Below are positions 1 through 7,641 of a DNA stretch of 25,977 bases, one piece after another. A program made the translations under genes and the position numbers. The number at the start of each line of letters is the position of its first letter. Position 1 is the first letter of the stretch. Origin of the DNA: Aquiflexum sp041749095 (GTDB lineage Bacteria > Bacteroidota > Bacteroidia > Cytophagales > Cyclobacteriaceae); contig NZ_JBGTCA010000166.1 of the NCBI RefSeq assembly GCF_041749095.1, positions 1-25,977 on the forward strand, given 5' to 3'. Under the pieces are notes generated by a model. That model was not told where the DNA came from and did not search any database. It saw only the letters and a list, made by a program, of their open reading frames with translations.

Positions 1-42
1 TGATTTAGGTAAAAATAAGCATATTTATAAGGTTTTTGTCTT

Positions 43-1242
43 TCAATATAAAAGATATTTTTTTCTCAAGTCGGTGTAAATTCCAAGGTCTTTTTGCCAG
101 GAATCCCTTATTTCAGCCTCTGTTTTGCCTGCCAAGATGTCCTTTCGGAGTTGGTCACTTCCTGCGAGTTTATCAAAGAAATTATTAAAGAATTTTTCCT
201 TTTTTCCTGAAATATGATAGGCTTCCAAAAGATATTGAAGGGTGAATTGATGGTTCAGGGGTTCATTTCTTAAATCTTTTCCGTAGCATTTTTTATCCTT
301 TTGGGGCGGATTTTTTGACATGCCGTCTATGCTGACAGGTGTAAAGGTGAAATCCCCGAATTTTGGATCAGGATAGCCATAGACTTGAAATGGGAAATAT
401 GTCCCCCTTCCCAATGACACATCTGTGCCCTCAAAATAACAAAGTGTGGGATATAAACGGATGGACAGGTCATTGGGTAAATTGGGGGATGGCTTTACCG
501 GAAGACCATAAGGTAGGGAATGATTCCAGTTTTTTACAGGAATAACCTGAATATCGCTTTTCACTTTTCCTTTCAGCCAACCTTCTCCATTGATCATCTG
601 GGCCAATTCCCCGACGGTCAATCCATGGACTACCGGAATAGGGTGCATACCCACAAAGCTTTCAAAGCCTTTTTTCAAAACAGGACCATCCACATAATTA
701 CCATTAGGATTGGGTCTGTCAAAAATCAAAAGCGGTTTTTTATTTTCTGCGGTACTTTCCATGACATAGTGCATGGTACTGATATAAGTGTAAAACCTGA
801 CCCCGACATCCTGAAGGTCATAAATCAGAATATCCACATCAGAGAGGGTGGAGGCAGAGGGTTTCTTGTTGTCTCCGTACAATGATACTATGGGTAAGCC
901 TGTGCTTTTGTCGATTTCAGAATTGACGATCTCTCCGGCATCTGCATCTCCCCGGAAGCCATGCTCGGGAACAAACACTTTGACTACATTTACTCCTTCC
1001 ATCATTAGGTAATCCACCAAATGCATATTGTTTTTACTGGTCAGGATTGAAGTTTGGTTGACAATCAGACCAACTCTTTTGCCCTCCAAAAGTGGTAAAT
1101 ATACCTCAGGCTGATCAGCAGCGGGCAATATCTGTCTCTCTATTTCCTCTTCTTCGACTTTGATAACTTTATCCGGGCCTTTACAAAATGCGGTTGTCCG
1201 GATTAAAAAAAGAACAAGAATGATACATTTCAATGACTTCAT
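43..1242 (-). CDS. namZ: DUF1343 / NamZ-type exo-beta-N-acetylmuramidase, exported
   Basis: A 399-residue protein of the DUF1343 family, whose characterised member NamZ removes N-acetylmuramic acid from the non-reducing end of peptidoglycan fragments. It starts at an ATG with a basic then hydrophobic N-terminus (about residues 1-20), so export to the periplasm is expected; the cysteine at residue 20 sits in a poor lipobox. Family signatures are visible in order: VGLIVNQTS, VFVPEHGFRG, ILIYDLQDVGVRFYTY, FDRPNPNG and EGTDVSLGRGTYFPFQ. The length matches the family and no break is seen. It is divergent from the permease gene with only 40 bases between the starts. The role in wall recycling is a family inference. 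Confidence 0.9.
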   Translation of the reverse strand: MKSLKCIILVLFLIRTTAFCKGPDKVIKVEEEEIERQILPAADQPEVYLPLLEGKRVGLIVNQTSILTSKNNMHLVDYLMMEGVNVVKVFVPEHGFRGDADAGEIVNSEIDKSTGLPIVSLYGDNKKPSASTLSDVDILIYDLQDVGVRFYTYISTMHYVMESTAENKKPLLIFDRPNPNGNYVDGPVLKKGFESFVGMHPIPVVHGLTVGELAQMINGEGWLKGKVKSDIQVIPVKNWNHSLPYGLPVKPSPNLPNDLSIRLYPTLCYFEGTDVSLGRGTYFPFQVYGYPDPKFGDFTFTPVSIDGMSKNPPQKDKKCYGKDLRNEPLNHQFTLQYLLEAYHISGKKEKFFNNFFDKLAGSDQLRKDILAGKTEAEIRDSWQKDLGIYTDLRKKYLLY

Positions 1243-1282
1243 ATTAATTTGCGCTAGATTTCCACCAAAATAATCAAACTCA

Positions 1283-2500
1283 TTGAACCTTTCCTATTTT
1301 ATTGCCAAAAGAATCAGTTTTAAGCGAACAGGTGGGTTTACAGGAACAATTCACCGCATAGCGGTTGCCTCCGTGGCCATTGGCATAGCAATATCAATTA
1401 TTTCATTTATGATATTGGGAGGGTTTCAAAATGAGATTTCGGACAAAGTCTTCTCGTTTACCGGACACTTTCAGGTGCAGAAGTTTATGTCGGGAAATGC
1501 ATTTGAAGAATCTCCCACTTCCAAATTGTCCGACTTTTATACCGAGTATCCACAAAATGAGCTGATACGTCATGTACAGGTCTATGCCCACAAACCCGGT
1601 TTACTCAAAGGAGATGAGGAGGTTGAAGGAGTGTTGATGAAGGGCGTAGGCCCGGATTTTGATTCTTTGAGATTTAAGGATTCAATAATCAAAGGCCGCT
1701 TTATTCAGTTTTCGGACTCGATTGCCAGCAATGAAATTATTTTAAGCAAAAAGATCGCGGACAAACTATTATTGGATCTGGGCGAGCGGATTACCATGTA
1801 TTTTGTACAGGAACCTCCCCGCTTCCGAAGGTTTGAAGTTGTAGGTATTTATGAGACTTTTCTTGAAAATTTTGATGACAAAATTATTATCGGAGACATT
1901 CAAACTATCAGAAATCTCAATGGCTGGACAGATGATCAGGTGGGAGGGTTTGAAATATTTGTACACAATCCTACCAAATTGGACGAGTTCAGTGAACCCC
2001 TATATGAATCCTTAGACTATGATCTCAAACTTATCAAAGTGACTGATAAGTACATTGAGATCTTTGATTGGTTGATATTGCTCAATAATAATGTATATAT
2101 CTTTTTGGGATTGATCCTCTTTGTGGCTGCTTTTAATATGGTTTCGATATTATTTATCCTGATCATGGAAAGAACCCAAATGATCGGGGTGCTCAAAGCA
2201 CTGGGAGCCAAAAACAAACAGATACGAAAGATTTTTGTCTGGAATGGAGTAAGGATAATCGGTCGGGGTCTGCTTTTGGGAAATGCGATAGGTTTGGGTT
2301 TTGGCTTGTTACAACAAAAGTTCCGGTTCATTTCTCTTGATCCGGAAAGCTACTATATGTCCTTTGTTCCCATATCCTGGAATTGGCCGGTATTTTTATT
2401 GCTCAATATCTCGGTATTATTGGTGACAACTTTGGTTTTGTTTATTCCGGCCATGTTGATCAGTAATATCCAACCTATCAAAGCGATACGTTTTGATTAG
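1283..2500 (+). CDS. LolC/LolE-type ABC transporter permease (FtsX family)
   Basis: This 405-residue inner-membrane protein has the layout of lipoprotein-releasing or MacB-type permeases: an N-terminal cytoplasmic stretch MNLSYFIAKRISF, a first membrane segment near residues 25-48, a large periplasmic domain (about 50-265) and three C-terminal segments (about 268-292, 320-345 and 370-395) of the FtsX fold. The start is TTG, because an in-frame TAA lies only 12 bases upstream and the conserved family N-terminus begins exactly at this codon. No partner ATPase (LolD) or second permease is adjacent, so the complex must be completed from elsewhere. Its 3' end overlaps the convergent glycosyltransferase by 23 bases. 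The exact substrate, lipoproteins or another envelope cargo, cannot be told from sequence. Confidence 0.88.
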   Translation: MNLSYFIAKRISFKRTGGFTGTIHRIAVASVAIGIAISIISFMILGGFQNEISDKVFSFTGHFQVQKFMSGNAFEESPTSKLSDFYTEYPQNELIRHVQVYAHKPGLLKGDEEVEGVLMKGVGPDFDSLRFKDSIIKGRFIQFSDSIASNEIILSKKIADKLLLDLGERITMYFVQEPPRFRRFEVVGIYETFLENFDDKIIIGDIQTIRNLNGWTDDQVGGFEIFVHNPTKLDEFSEPLYESLDYDLKLIKVTDKYIEIFDWLILLNNNVYIFLGLILFVAAFNMVSILFILIMERTQMIGVLKALGAKNKQIRKIFVWNGVRIIGRGLLLGNAIGLGFGLLQQKFRFISLDPESYYMSFVPISWNWPVFLLLNISVLLVTTLVLFIPAMLISNIQPIKAIRFD

Positions 2501-3227
2501 GTTTTGTTTTGAACCAACTCATCACCTTCATTTGGAAGACTCCAACCACAGCTTCTCTGAAAATCCTTGTGTTCATTTTTGAAATACCCCTGGTCCGATC
2601 TGTAAAAATGATAGGGATCTCTTTGATCCTGAACCCTAGCTTCCAGGTGGTGAACTTCATTTCGATCTGAAAAGCATAGCCAATGAATTTGATTTTGTCC
2701 AGTTCTATGGTTTCCAATACATTTCTTCGATAACATTTAAACCCTGCCGTGGCATCTTTAAAGGGCATTCCCGTAACAAACTGTACATATTTACTTGCAA
2801 AAAAGGACAGCAAAACCCTTCCCATAGGCCAATTGACCACGTTCACCCCTGTCACATACCTTGAGCCAATGGCAAGGTCATAGCCCTCTTCTGAGCAGGT
2901 TCTATGTAATCTCAGCAAGTCAATGGGGTTATGGGAAAAATCGGCATCCATTTCAAAGATATACTGATAACCGCACATCAATGCATATTGAAATCCTTCA
3001 AGATAGGCAGTTCCTAGCCCAAGCTTTCCTTTTCTTTGCAGTAGGTGAATCCTTTCAGAGAATTCAATCTGAAGTTTTTTGACGATCTGCGCAGTACCAT
3101 CAGGAGAATTGTCATCTATCACCAATAATTCAAAATCACCATCCAATGCCATGATAGCTAATGAAATGTCCCGGATATTTTCCAGTTCATTATAAGTAGG
3201 AATGATGACAAGTTTATCTTTTTTCAT
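2478..3227 (-). CDS. Polyprenol-phosphate mannosyltransferase-like family 2 glycosyltransferase
   Basis: A 249-residue GT-A glycosyltransferase resembling dolichol/polyprenol-phosphate mannose synthase, which would transfer a sugar from a nucleotide donor to a lipid-phosphate carrier at the inner leaflet of the membrane. Motifs: VIIPTYNE at the N-terminus, VIDDNSPDGT, the metal-binding DAD in FEMDADFSHNP, TAGFKCYRR, and RTRGISKMN near the C-terminus. There is no C-terminal membrane domain, so it is the short soluble or peripheral form. I chose the ATG at 3227 over the upstream TTG because it gives the usual MKKDKLVIIPTYNE start. Its end runs 23 bases into the convergent permease gene. The donor and acceptor are not proven. 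Confidence 0.92.
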   Translation of the reverse strand: MKKDKLVIIPTYNELENIRDISLAIMALDGDFELLVIDDNSPDGTAQIVKKLQIEFSERIHLLQRKGKLGLGTAYLEGFQYALMCGYQYIFEMDADFSHNPIDLLRLHRTCSEEGYDLAIGSRYVTGVNVVNWPMGRVLLSFFASKYVQFVTGMPFKDATAGFKCYRRNVLETIELDKIKFIGYAFQIEMKFTTWKLGFRIKEIPIIFTDRTRGISKMNTRIFREAVVGVFQMKVMSWFKTKPNQNVSL

Positions 3228-3330
3228 AAATACCAAAACCCAAAATTATGATTAAAAGCATGTAATTTTTGATTTGTATCCATAAAATGCAAAAATTGAT
3301 ATATAATTGTTTGAAAATGAGAAGGAGAAA

Positions 3331-4215
3331 ATGATGAAAGTAGCCATAGTCACCTATGAATCAAAAGGAAGCTATCCCGATATTAATGCAGAAGATGAAA
3401 ATATAGTTTTGGGTAATATTCTGGAGGAATTGGGTCTTGATTTCAAATTGGAGATCTGGTCAGATCCTCAGGTTGATTGGGCACAATTCACGCACCTCTT
3501 GATCAAATCCCCTTGGGATTATTTTGATAAGTATCCGGAATTTTTGGTTTGGTGTACTTATGTCAAAGGTTTGGGAGTAAAGGTTTTCAATGATATGGAT
3601 ACCATTTTGTGGAACTCTGACAAGAAATATCTTTTGGATGTTCAGAAAAAAGGTTTTCACATTGTGCCGACATTTTTTATTGACAAGGGACAAGCTTCTG
3701 ATTTAGATGGTTGTTTCCAACAATTTCATACAGATTATTTGGTCATCAAACCTACTGTAAGTGGTGGTGCCAAAAACACCTTAAAACTTGAAAAAAATAA
3801 CTGGAGAGCCCATAAACCTGCCATAGATTCATTTTTAGAATCAGAGGATTTCATGGTGCAACCGTTCATTGAGGAGATTGCATCGGTAGGAGAGTTTTCT
3901 TATTTATTCTTTAATGGGAGGTTTTCCCATGCTGTATTGAAAAGCGCCAAGTCAGGGGAGTTCAGGGTTCAGCATTACTTCGGAGGACAAGTACAACAAG
4001 TAAACCCTTCACAAGATCAACTTGATTACCTTCAAAAAATCGTAAATGAATTTGCTGACAATACCCTTTATGCCAGGGTAGATGGTGTTTGGATAGAAGG
4101 TGTATTTTACCTTATGGAGCTAGAATTGATAGAACCTTACTTGTTCCTTTTTACTTCTCAGAGCGCCAAAAAAAATTACCGTGAAGCAGTTAAAAAGAAG
4201 TTGGGGGTTTTTTGA
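3331..4215 (+). CDS. ATP-grasp ligase, DcsG / glutathione-synthetase-like
   Basis: A soluble protein of 294 residues with an ATP-grasp fold, a class that couples ATP hydrolysis to joining a carboxylate with an amine or thiol through an acyl-phosphate. Visible features are HLLIKSPWDYFDKYPEF in the N-terminal domain, NSDKKYLLDVQKKGFHIVPT (lid entry), VIKPTVSGGAKNT (the ATP-binding lysine and glycine loop) and MELELIEPYLFL, which carries the metal-binding acidic residues and closely resembles the C-terminal motif of DcsG, the D-cycloserine ring-forming enzyme. The ATG at 3331 is preferred because GAGAAGGAG lies just upstream, although a TTG at 3307 extends the frame. Neighbours do not suggest a pathway, so the substrate is unknown; the homology does not imply cycloserine synthesis. 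Confidence 0.85.
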   Translation: MMKVAIVTYESKGSYPDINAEDENIVLGNILEELGLDFKLEIWSDPQVDWAQFTHLLIKSPWDYFDKYPEFLVWCTYVKGLGVKVFNDMDTILWNSDKKYLLDVQKKGFHIVPTFFIDKGQASDLDGCFQQFHTDYLVIKPTVSGGAKNTLKLEKNNWRAHKPAIDSFLESEDFMVQPFIEEIASVGEFSYLFFNGRFSHAVLKSAKSGEFRVQHYFGGQVQQVNPSQDQLDYLQKIVNEFADNTLYARVDGVWIEGVFYLMELELIEPYLFLFTSQSAKKNYREAVKKKLGVF

Positions 4216-4672
4216 AAACCTATTGACTTCATACTCCTCCGAATCCCGAGTCCCCAACATTTTGAAAATGTTCAGAATTGGTAATGACATCTTTGTATAG
4301 TTGGTATCAATAGGAATGCGGCTTTAGCCCATTCATAAATAAATGCAAAATACCAAAGGCTTTAGCTAAAACATAAAAGTAGGATATAAGATCGGGGATT
4401 ATGTTTGGCTAAAGCCGGGGGATAATAGGCCTCTTTTTTTCCTCCCGCTAAAGCAGGAGGCAATTGATTGGTAAGCCAAGCAATAATATCTATGCCTAGA
4501 ACAGTTTGACTGCTAATCTGATTTATGTCATTGATACGTAGGAGGGATCTCCAAAGGTATTATTCAAGGCATATTTTACATTTCAGGATCCTCGTGAGAT
4601 GCTTCTCCTCCTATCGGGATCAGCACGGCGGGAAACTATTACTTCAATTTCAGTTTCCAAAAGCTTAAGGAA
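4216..4672. other. Intergenic spacer with a cluster of GGCTTTAGCC-type repeats
   Basis: This convergent gap of 457 bases lies between the ATP-grasp gene and the TPR lipoprotein and contains no credible gene. GGCTTTAGCC or its complement GGCTAAAGCC recurs near 4320, 4358 and 4407, and a stronger hairpin lies at 4441-4460. The remainder (about 4475-4672) shows nothing I recognise. Confidence 0.7.
4404..4468. repeat. REP-like dispersed element, copy 1
   Basis: The element opens with TTTGGCTAAAGCCGGG, has a variable middle, then an imperfect hairpin (CCTCC, GCT, AA, AGC, GGAGG) and ends with CAATTGAT. The same opening, hairpin type and ending occur in the same order at 13884-13952. Such GGCTAAAGCC palindromes are common intergenic repeats in Bacteroidota; a link to REP-associated Y1 transposases is possible but none is encoded here. 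It could also terminate transcription of either convergent gene. Confidence 0.75.
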
Positions 4673-5458
4673 CTACTCACAGTGTTCCAAATGCATCTGC
4701 GCATAAACACTTCCTTTTCCAGCAGCCTCTTTTAAGTCTTTACAGCCTGTATTATCATTGATGGCAAGTTTTGCATATCCTCTTCTTGCAAGGGCCTCAA
4801 TGTGGTTGGGATTGGATTTTAAGATGTCATCAAAATCTTCCAGGGCCCATTCCGCATAACCAATCAATAGCCGAATCAGACCCCTGTTGTATTTGGCCGG
4901 AAGGTTGTCCGGATCATAATTAAGGCACATATTGAAGGAACCTGCTGCCCCCAAAAGGTCACCGATTTGGGATCTTGCCATGCCCTGATAGAAATATACT
5001 TTGGAATCTTTTGGTCTCATTTCCTTTGCCATCTGTAAAAATTCATCTGCACTTTTGTTATTGCCGTTCATCAGCATGGCCCTTCCCAAAAGATAGATTA
5101 TTTCGAAATCTTTTCCATCTTGATTTGCGGCAAGTAGCAGGTATTTTTCAGCATTCCTGTAATCTTCCTGTTTCCAATAAACTTTTCCCACCCCGGCAAA
5201 AGCTTGCGCATATGCAGGGTCAAATCGGATGATGGCTTTGTAATCCTCCAAAGCCTTTTCATATTCTTCCAGTTCCTCATAGGATCGTGCCCTGAGATGA
5301 AGGGATTTTACATCCGTTAAGTTGATGAAAAGGGCCTTCGAGAATTCGGAAACGGCTTTTTCATATTCAGCCTGACGGAAATACATTTCACCTTCTGAAA
5401 AACTGCCAAAACATGAGGACAGGAAAAAAAGAAGAAACAAATAGAACGGTTTACGCAT
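4673..5458 (-). CDS. Tetratricopeptide-repeat lipoprotein
   Basis: A 261-residue lipoprotein with about six or seven TPR helix pairs and nothing else, so a protein-protein interaction scaffold in the envelope is the most that can be said. The N-terminus MRKPFYLFLLFFLSSCFGSF is a clear signal peptide with lipobox SSC; this fixes the start at the ATG at 5458 rather than at the longer frame reaching 5614. Repeats show the usual spacing of Y/F, G and P, for example EYEKALEDYKAIIRFDPAYA. The C-terminal stretch with GCKDLKEAAGKGSVYA is a common ending of TPR proteins in this phylum. It is divergent from the HMA-like/double-globin unit, with about 170 bases between starts. No specific partner can be named. 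Confidence 0.85.
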   Translation of the reverse strand: MRKPFYLFLLFFLSSCFGSFSEGEMYFRQAEYEKAVSEFSKALFINLTDVKSLHLRARSYEELEEYEKALEDYKAIIRFDPAYAQAFAGVGKVYWKQEDYRNAEKYLLLAANQDGKDFEIIYLLGRAMLMNGNNKSADEFLQMAKEMRPKDSKVYFYQGMARSQIGDLLGAAGSFNMCLNYDPDNLPAKYNRGLIRLLIGYAEWALEDFDDILKSNPNHIEALARRGYAKLAINDNTGCKDLKEAAGKGSVYAQMHLEHCE

Positions 5459-5627
5459 GACACTGATTTGAATTCTTTCAAAACTAATAAAATAATTAAA
5501 ACTGTCCAAATGGACTACTATGTTTTTAATATAAAAAATTGTCATTGGTTCCATATTTTTCCAGGCCGGGCAATCCGAAACTTCTTTTATGTTCGTATAT
5601 CCCCGCACATACAAAACCTTAAATGTT

Positions 5628-6053
5628 ATGTTTAAAAAAATTGTATTTGGACTGATTTGTTTCTTTACATTTCTGGTAGCTGTATTGGCTGTTCATATTT
5701 ATATGGTCACCAAACCCAAAGCAGGAGCAATTTCTTCCCTTACTTTAAGCAGAATAGATTTTCCTGAAAGATTTGATTCGCTGCAAGGAGTTGCCATCAA
5801 AGAACATATTGCCAAGATGGAGGGTGTCAAAGACGTTAGGGTTAATTTTTCCAACAGTCACATCATTTGTCTTTATGACCGAAAGGAATTTTCAGGTTCC
5901 GATTTGGTAGACAGGATAAACTTTCATTTTTCTGAATCTGCCCAACTCTTTCAACCCTCCGAGGAAATGCTGGCACAGAGCTGTCCGGCCATAGACAAAA
6001 ATTCCATAACCTATAAATTGGGTGCGTTCTTCCAAAAATCCTTTGAAAATTAA
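5628..6053 (+). CDS. Small single-pass membrane protein with HMA-like domain
   Basis: A 141-residue protein with one membrane segment (about residues 5-27, starting MFKKIVFGLICFF) followed by a domain whose pattern IAKMEGVKDVRVNFSNSHII, then a later helix SDLVDRINFHF, fits the beta-alpha-beta-beta-alpha-beta ferredoxin-like fold of heavy-metal-associated domains. The metal-binding CxxC of true HMA domains is absent, so metal transfer is doubtful. I chose the ATG at 5628 because it gives a clean signal-anchor; an ATG at 5589 would add 13 polar residues. It ends 21 bases before the double-globin lipoprotein and is probably cotranscribed with it. That suggests, but does not show, a role in assembling or anchoring the globin protein. 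Confidence 0.7.
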   Translation: MFKKIVFGLICFFTFLVAVLAVHIYMVTKPKAGAISSLTLSRIDFPERFDSLQGVAIKEHIAKMEGVKDVRVNFSNSHIICLYDRKEFSGSDLVDRINFHFSESAQLFQPSEEMLAQSCPAIDKNSITYKLGAFFQKSFEN

Positions 6054-6074
6054 TCTTAACTAAATTACACAATT

Positions 6075-7145
6075 ATGAAAACGTCAAAATTATTGCTGCT
6101 GATTGCGATGCTGTTTTTTTCTGTTGTTTATTCTTCCTGCGATAGGGAGGATACTCCGGAACCAATGCTGGATGACTCCTTTTATGCTACCAAATTGGGT
6201 GGATCCACGAAAGTTTCCGACCCGCTCAATTCCGGGCAGATGGTGGAGCAGGGTTTTTTGAATCTGAGGACTGTGGTCATCAATACCGTCACCACCATTG
6301 CCACCAATGATGGTGGGAAATATGATGCACTGCAACCTTATTTTTCGGTGTTGCTCCGTGAAGTAGGAAGAAATCAAACTTCCGGTCTGAATATGTTGGT
6401 AATGGATTTTACTGAATTTTTGGCAGAAGCTACAGGTGCAAATAATTTCACTTATACCGGTCTCAGTATGGCCGATGCACATAATCCTGCCAAAAATTCA
6501 AGAATGAACGGGAAAATCAACAATGCAGATTATAATCTCTTCGTTCAGGCAGTAGTTGAAGGAGCTGCCCAGGCAGGAATCACCTCCAATGATGTGATTG
6601 GACCGGTCGGACAGTTGTTGGAATCTATCAGACAGCCTATTGTTCAAAGAGCTGATGGTGAAGACCTGGATTTGTACACTAGATTGGGAGGCTCAGGATT
6701 GGTTTCCGATCCCGAAAATGGAAGTGAGTTAATCGAAGCAGGTTATATTCCATTGAGAGCAGTCGTAACAGAAACCGTGATAGTCATCGCTACAAATGAA
6801 GGAGGCAAATATGATGACCTTCAGCCATATTTCGCAGTTTTGCTTGCTGAAGTAGGAGGAGGAGAAACATCAGGATTTACAGCTTTGGTCTCCGGATTCA
6901 GTGATTTCCTTGCTGCCAATATAGGTTCACAGAATATTACTTATACAGGTTTGAACATGGCAGACGCCCACAATCCAATGGTCAATCCCAGAATGACCGG
7001 ATTAATATCCGAAGCAGATTATGACCTGTTTATCGGAGCGGTAGTTGAAGCCGCTATCAATCTCAACGTTCCTGAGTCAATTATCGGCGAATTTGGAGGC
7101 TTACTGACCAGTCCGGGATTGAAAGGAGCTATCGTTCAGGGATGA
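6075..7145 (+). CDS. Lipoprotein with two tandem truncated-haemoglobin-like domains
   Basis: A 356-residue protein with an N-terminal signal peptide ending in YSSC (cysteine 22), followed by DRED, an acidic run that resembles lipoprotein surface-export signals of this phylum. The rest is two copies of one domain (about residues 36-191 and 199-354). Each copy opens with a TKLGG or TRLGG motif, then a helix-rich stretch, PYF, a DFLA-type helix, TYTGLxMADAHNP and a final amphipathic helix ending in IVQ. This order matches group 1 truncated haemoglobins (Bac_globin), where the histidine of the aH motif is the proximal haem ligand; here it is His136 and His299, both kept. Group 1 globins are normally cytoplasmic single domains of about 120 residues, so the exported tandem form is unusual. 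Possible roles are oxygen, NO or haem binding. Confidence 0.72.
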   Translation: MKTSKLLLLIAMLFFSVVYSSCDREDTPEPMLDDSFYATKLGGSTKVSDPLNSGQMVEQGFLNLRTVVINTVTTIATNDGGKYDALQPYFSVLLREVGRNQTSGLNMLVMDFTEFLAEATGANNFTYTGLSMADAHNPAKNSRMNGKINNADYNLFVQAVVEGAAQAGITSNDVIGPVGQLLESIRQPIVQRADGEDLDLYTRLGGSGLVSDPENGSELIEAGYIPLRAVVTETVIVIATNEGGKYDDLQPYFAVLLAEVGGGETSGFTALVSGFSDFLAANIGSQNITYTGLNMADAHNPMVNPRMTGLISEADYDLFIGAVVEAAINLNVPESIIGEFGGLLTSPGLKGAIVQG

Positions 7146-7149
7146 TTGT

Positions 7150-7240
7150 CAGTGGTCAGTTCTCAGTAAACAGTATTCAGTGAACAGTAGGCAGTGGCCA
7201 GTTTTCAGTGGGCAGTGTTCAGTGATTAGTAGTCAGTTTT
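7150..7240. repeat. Heptanucleotide array, 13 units of CAGTNNN
   Basis: Thirteen consecutive 7-base units start at 7150 and repeat without a slip to 7240. Twelve begin CAGT and one begins TAGT, while the last three bases vary from unit to unit. The array begins five bases after the TGA of the double-globin gene. Degenerate CAG-containing sequence continues to about 7310 with the phase lost. Confidence 0.9.
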
Positions 7241-7461
7241 GCAGTCAGAGTGGGCAGAATCAGTCGTGTGGGCAGAGGGCAATCTCAGTTGGCAGTAGGA
7301 TGTCACATTTTATAATAGGCAGTGAGTGCAGGACTTTGAGCTGGTCTCGATAAAAAAAAATAGTTATAAATCAGAATTACACATGTCCTTGTCGAATTGA
7401 GAAGGAGAAGGCTTTGACACAATTGAACCAATAAAAGCATTCAAGAGTCCTATCAAACTTT

Positions 7462-7535
7462 TCCTTGTCACCTTGACGGCAGGAGAGGTCTATGACCTTC
7501 AGGGCAGAATAGATTTCTCCTGCCGTTGACAAGGA
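7462..7535. repeat. Nested inverted repeat
   Basis: Outer arms TCCTTGTCA (7462-7470) and TGACAAGGA (7527-7535) and inner arms ACGGCAGGAGA (7476-7486) and TCTCCTGCCGT (7516-7526) are perfect complements, interrupted only by a five-base bulge at 7471-7475. The loop is 29 bases. It would fold as a long stem in DNA or RNA and lies in the middle of the space between the two heptamer arrays. Confidence 0.85.
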
Positions 7536-7578
7536 CAACCTGTTTTGACAACATCCGCAATTGAATCAGCTACACCGT

Positions 7579-7640
7579 CTGCCATCTGCGACCGCCTACT
7601 GCCTACTGAACACTGCCTACTGTAATCTGAACACTGAAAA
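7579..7640. repeat. Heptanucleotide array, ACTGNNN type (complement of CAGTNNN)
   Basis: CTG recurs at 7579, 7586, 7599, 7606, 7613, 7620, 7627 and 7634. The step is seven bases except one longer step of 13 with a mutated unit. The units are the reverse complement of the CAGTNNN type, so this array is inverted relative to the one at 7150-7240. It ends one base before the hisB stop codon on the opposite strand. Confidence 0.85.
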
Positions 7641-7641
7641 A

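Larger units (their letters stand above)
7146..7641. other. Convergent spacer: inverted heptamer arrays around a hairpin core
   Basis: These 496 bases between the double-globin gene and hisB hold no credible gene. The left side is a period-7 array (7150-7240), the right side a period-7 array of complementary type (7579-7640), and the core contains a nested inverted repeat (7462-7535). An open frame at 7561-7989 is antisense to hisB and is not a gene. Confidence 0.75.

Noticed and set aside
5459..5614. N-terminal extension of the TPR lipoprotein
   Set aside because: It adds 52 residues ahead of a clear signal peptide and would overlap the divergent gene's leader.
7150..7640. CRISPR array
   Set aside because: The repeat unit is seven bases with no spacers of regular length, and no cas gene is present.
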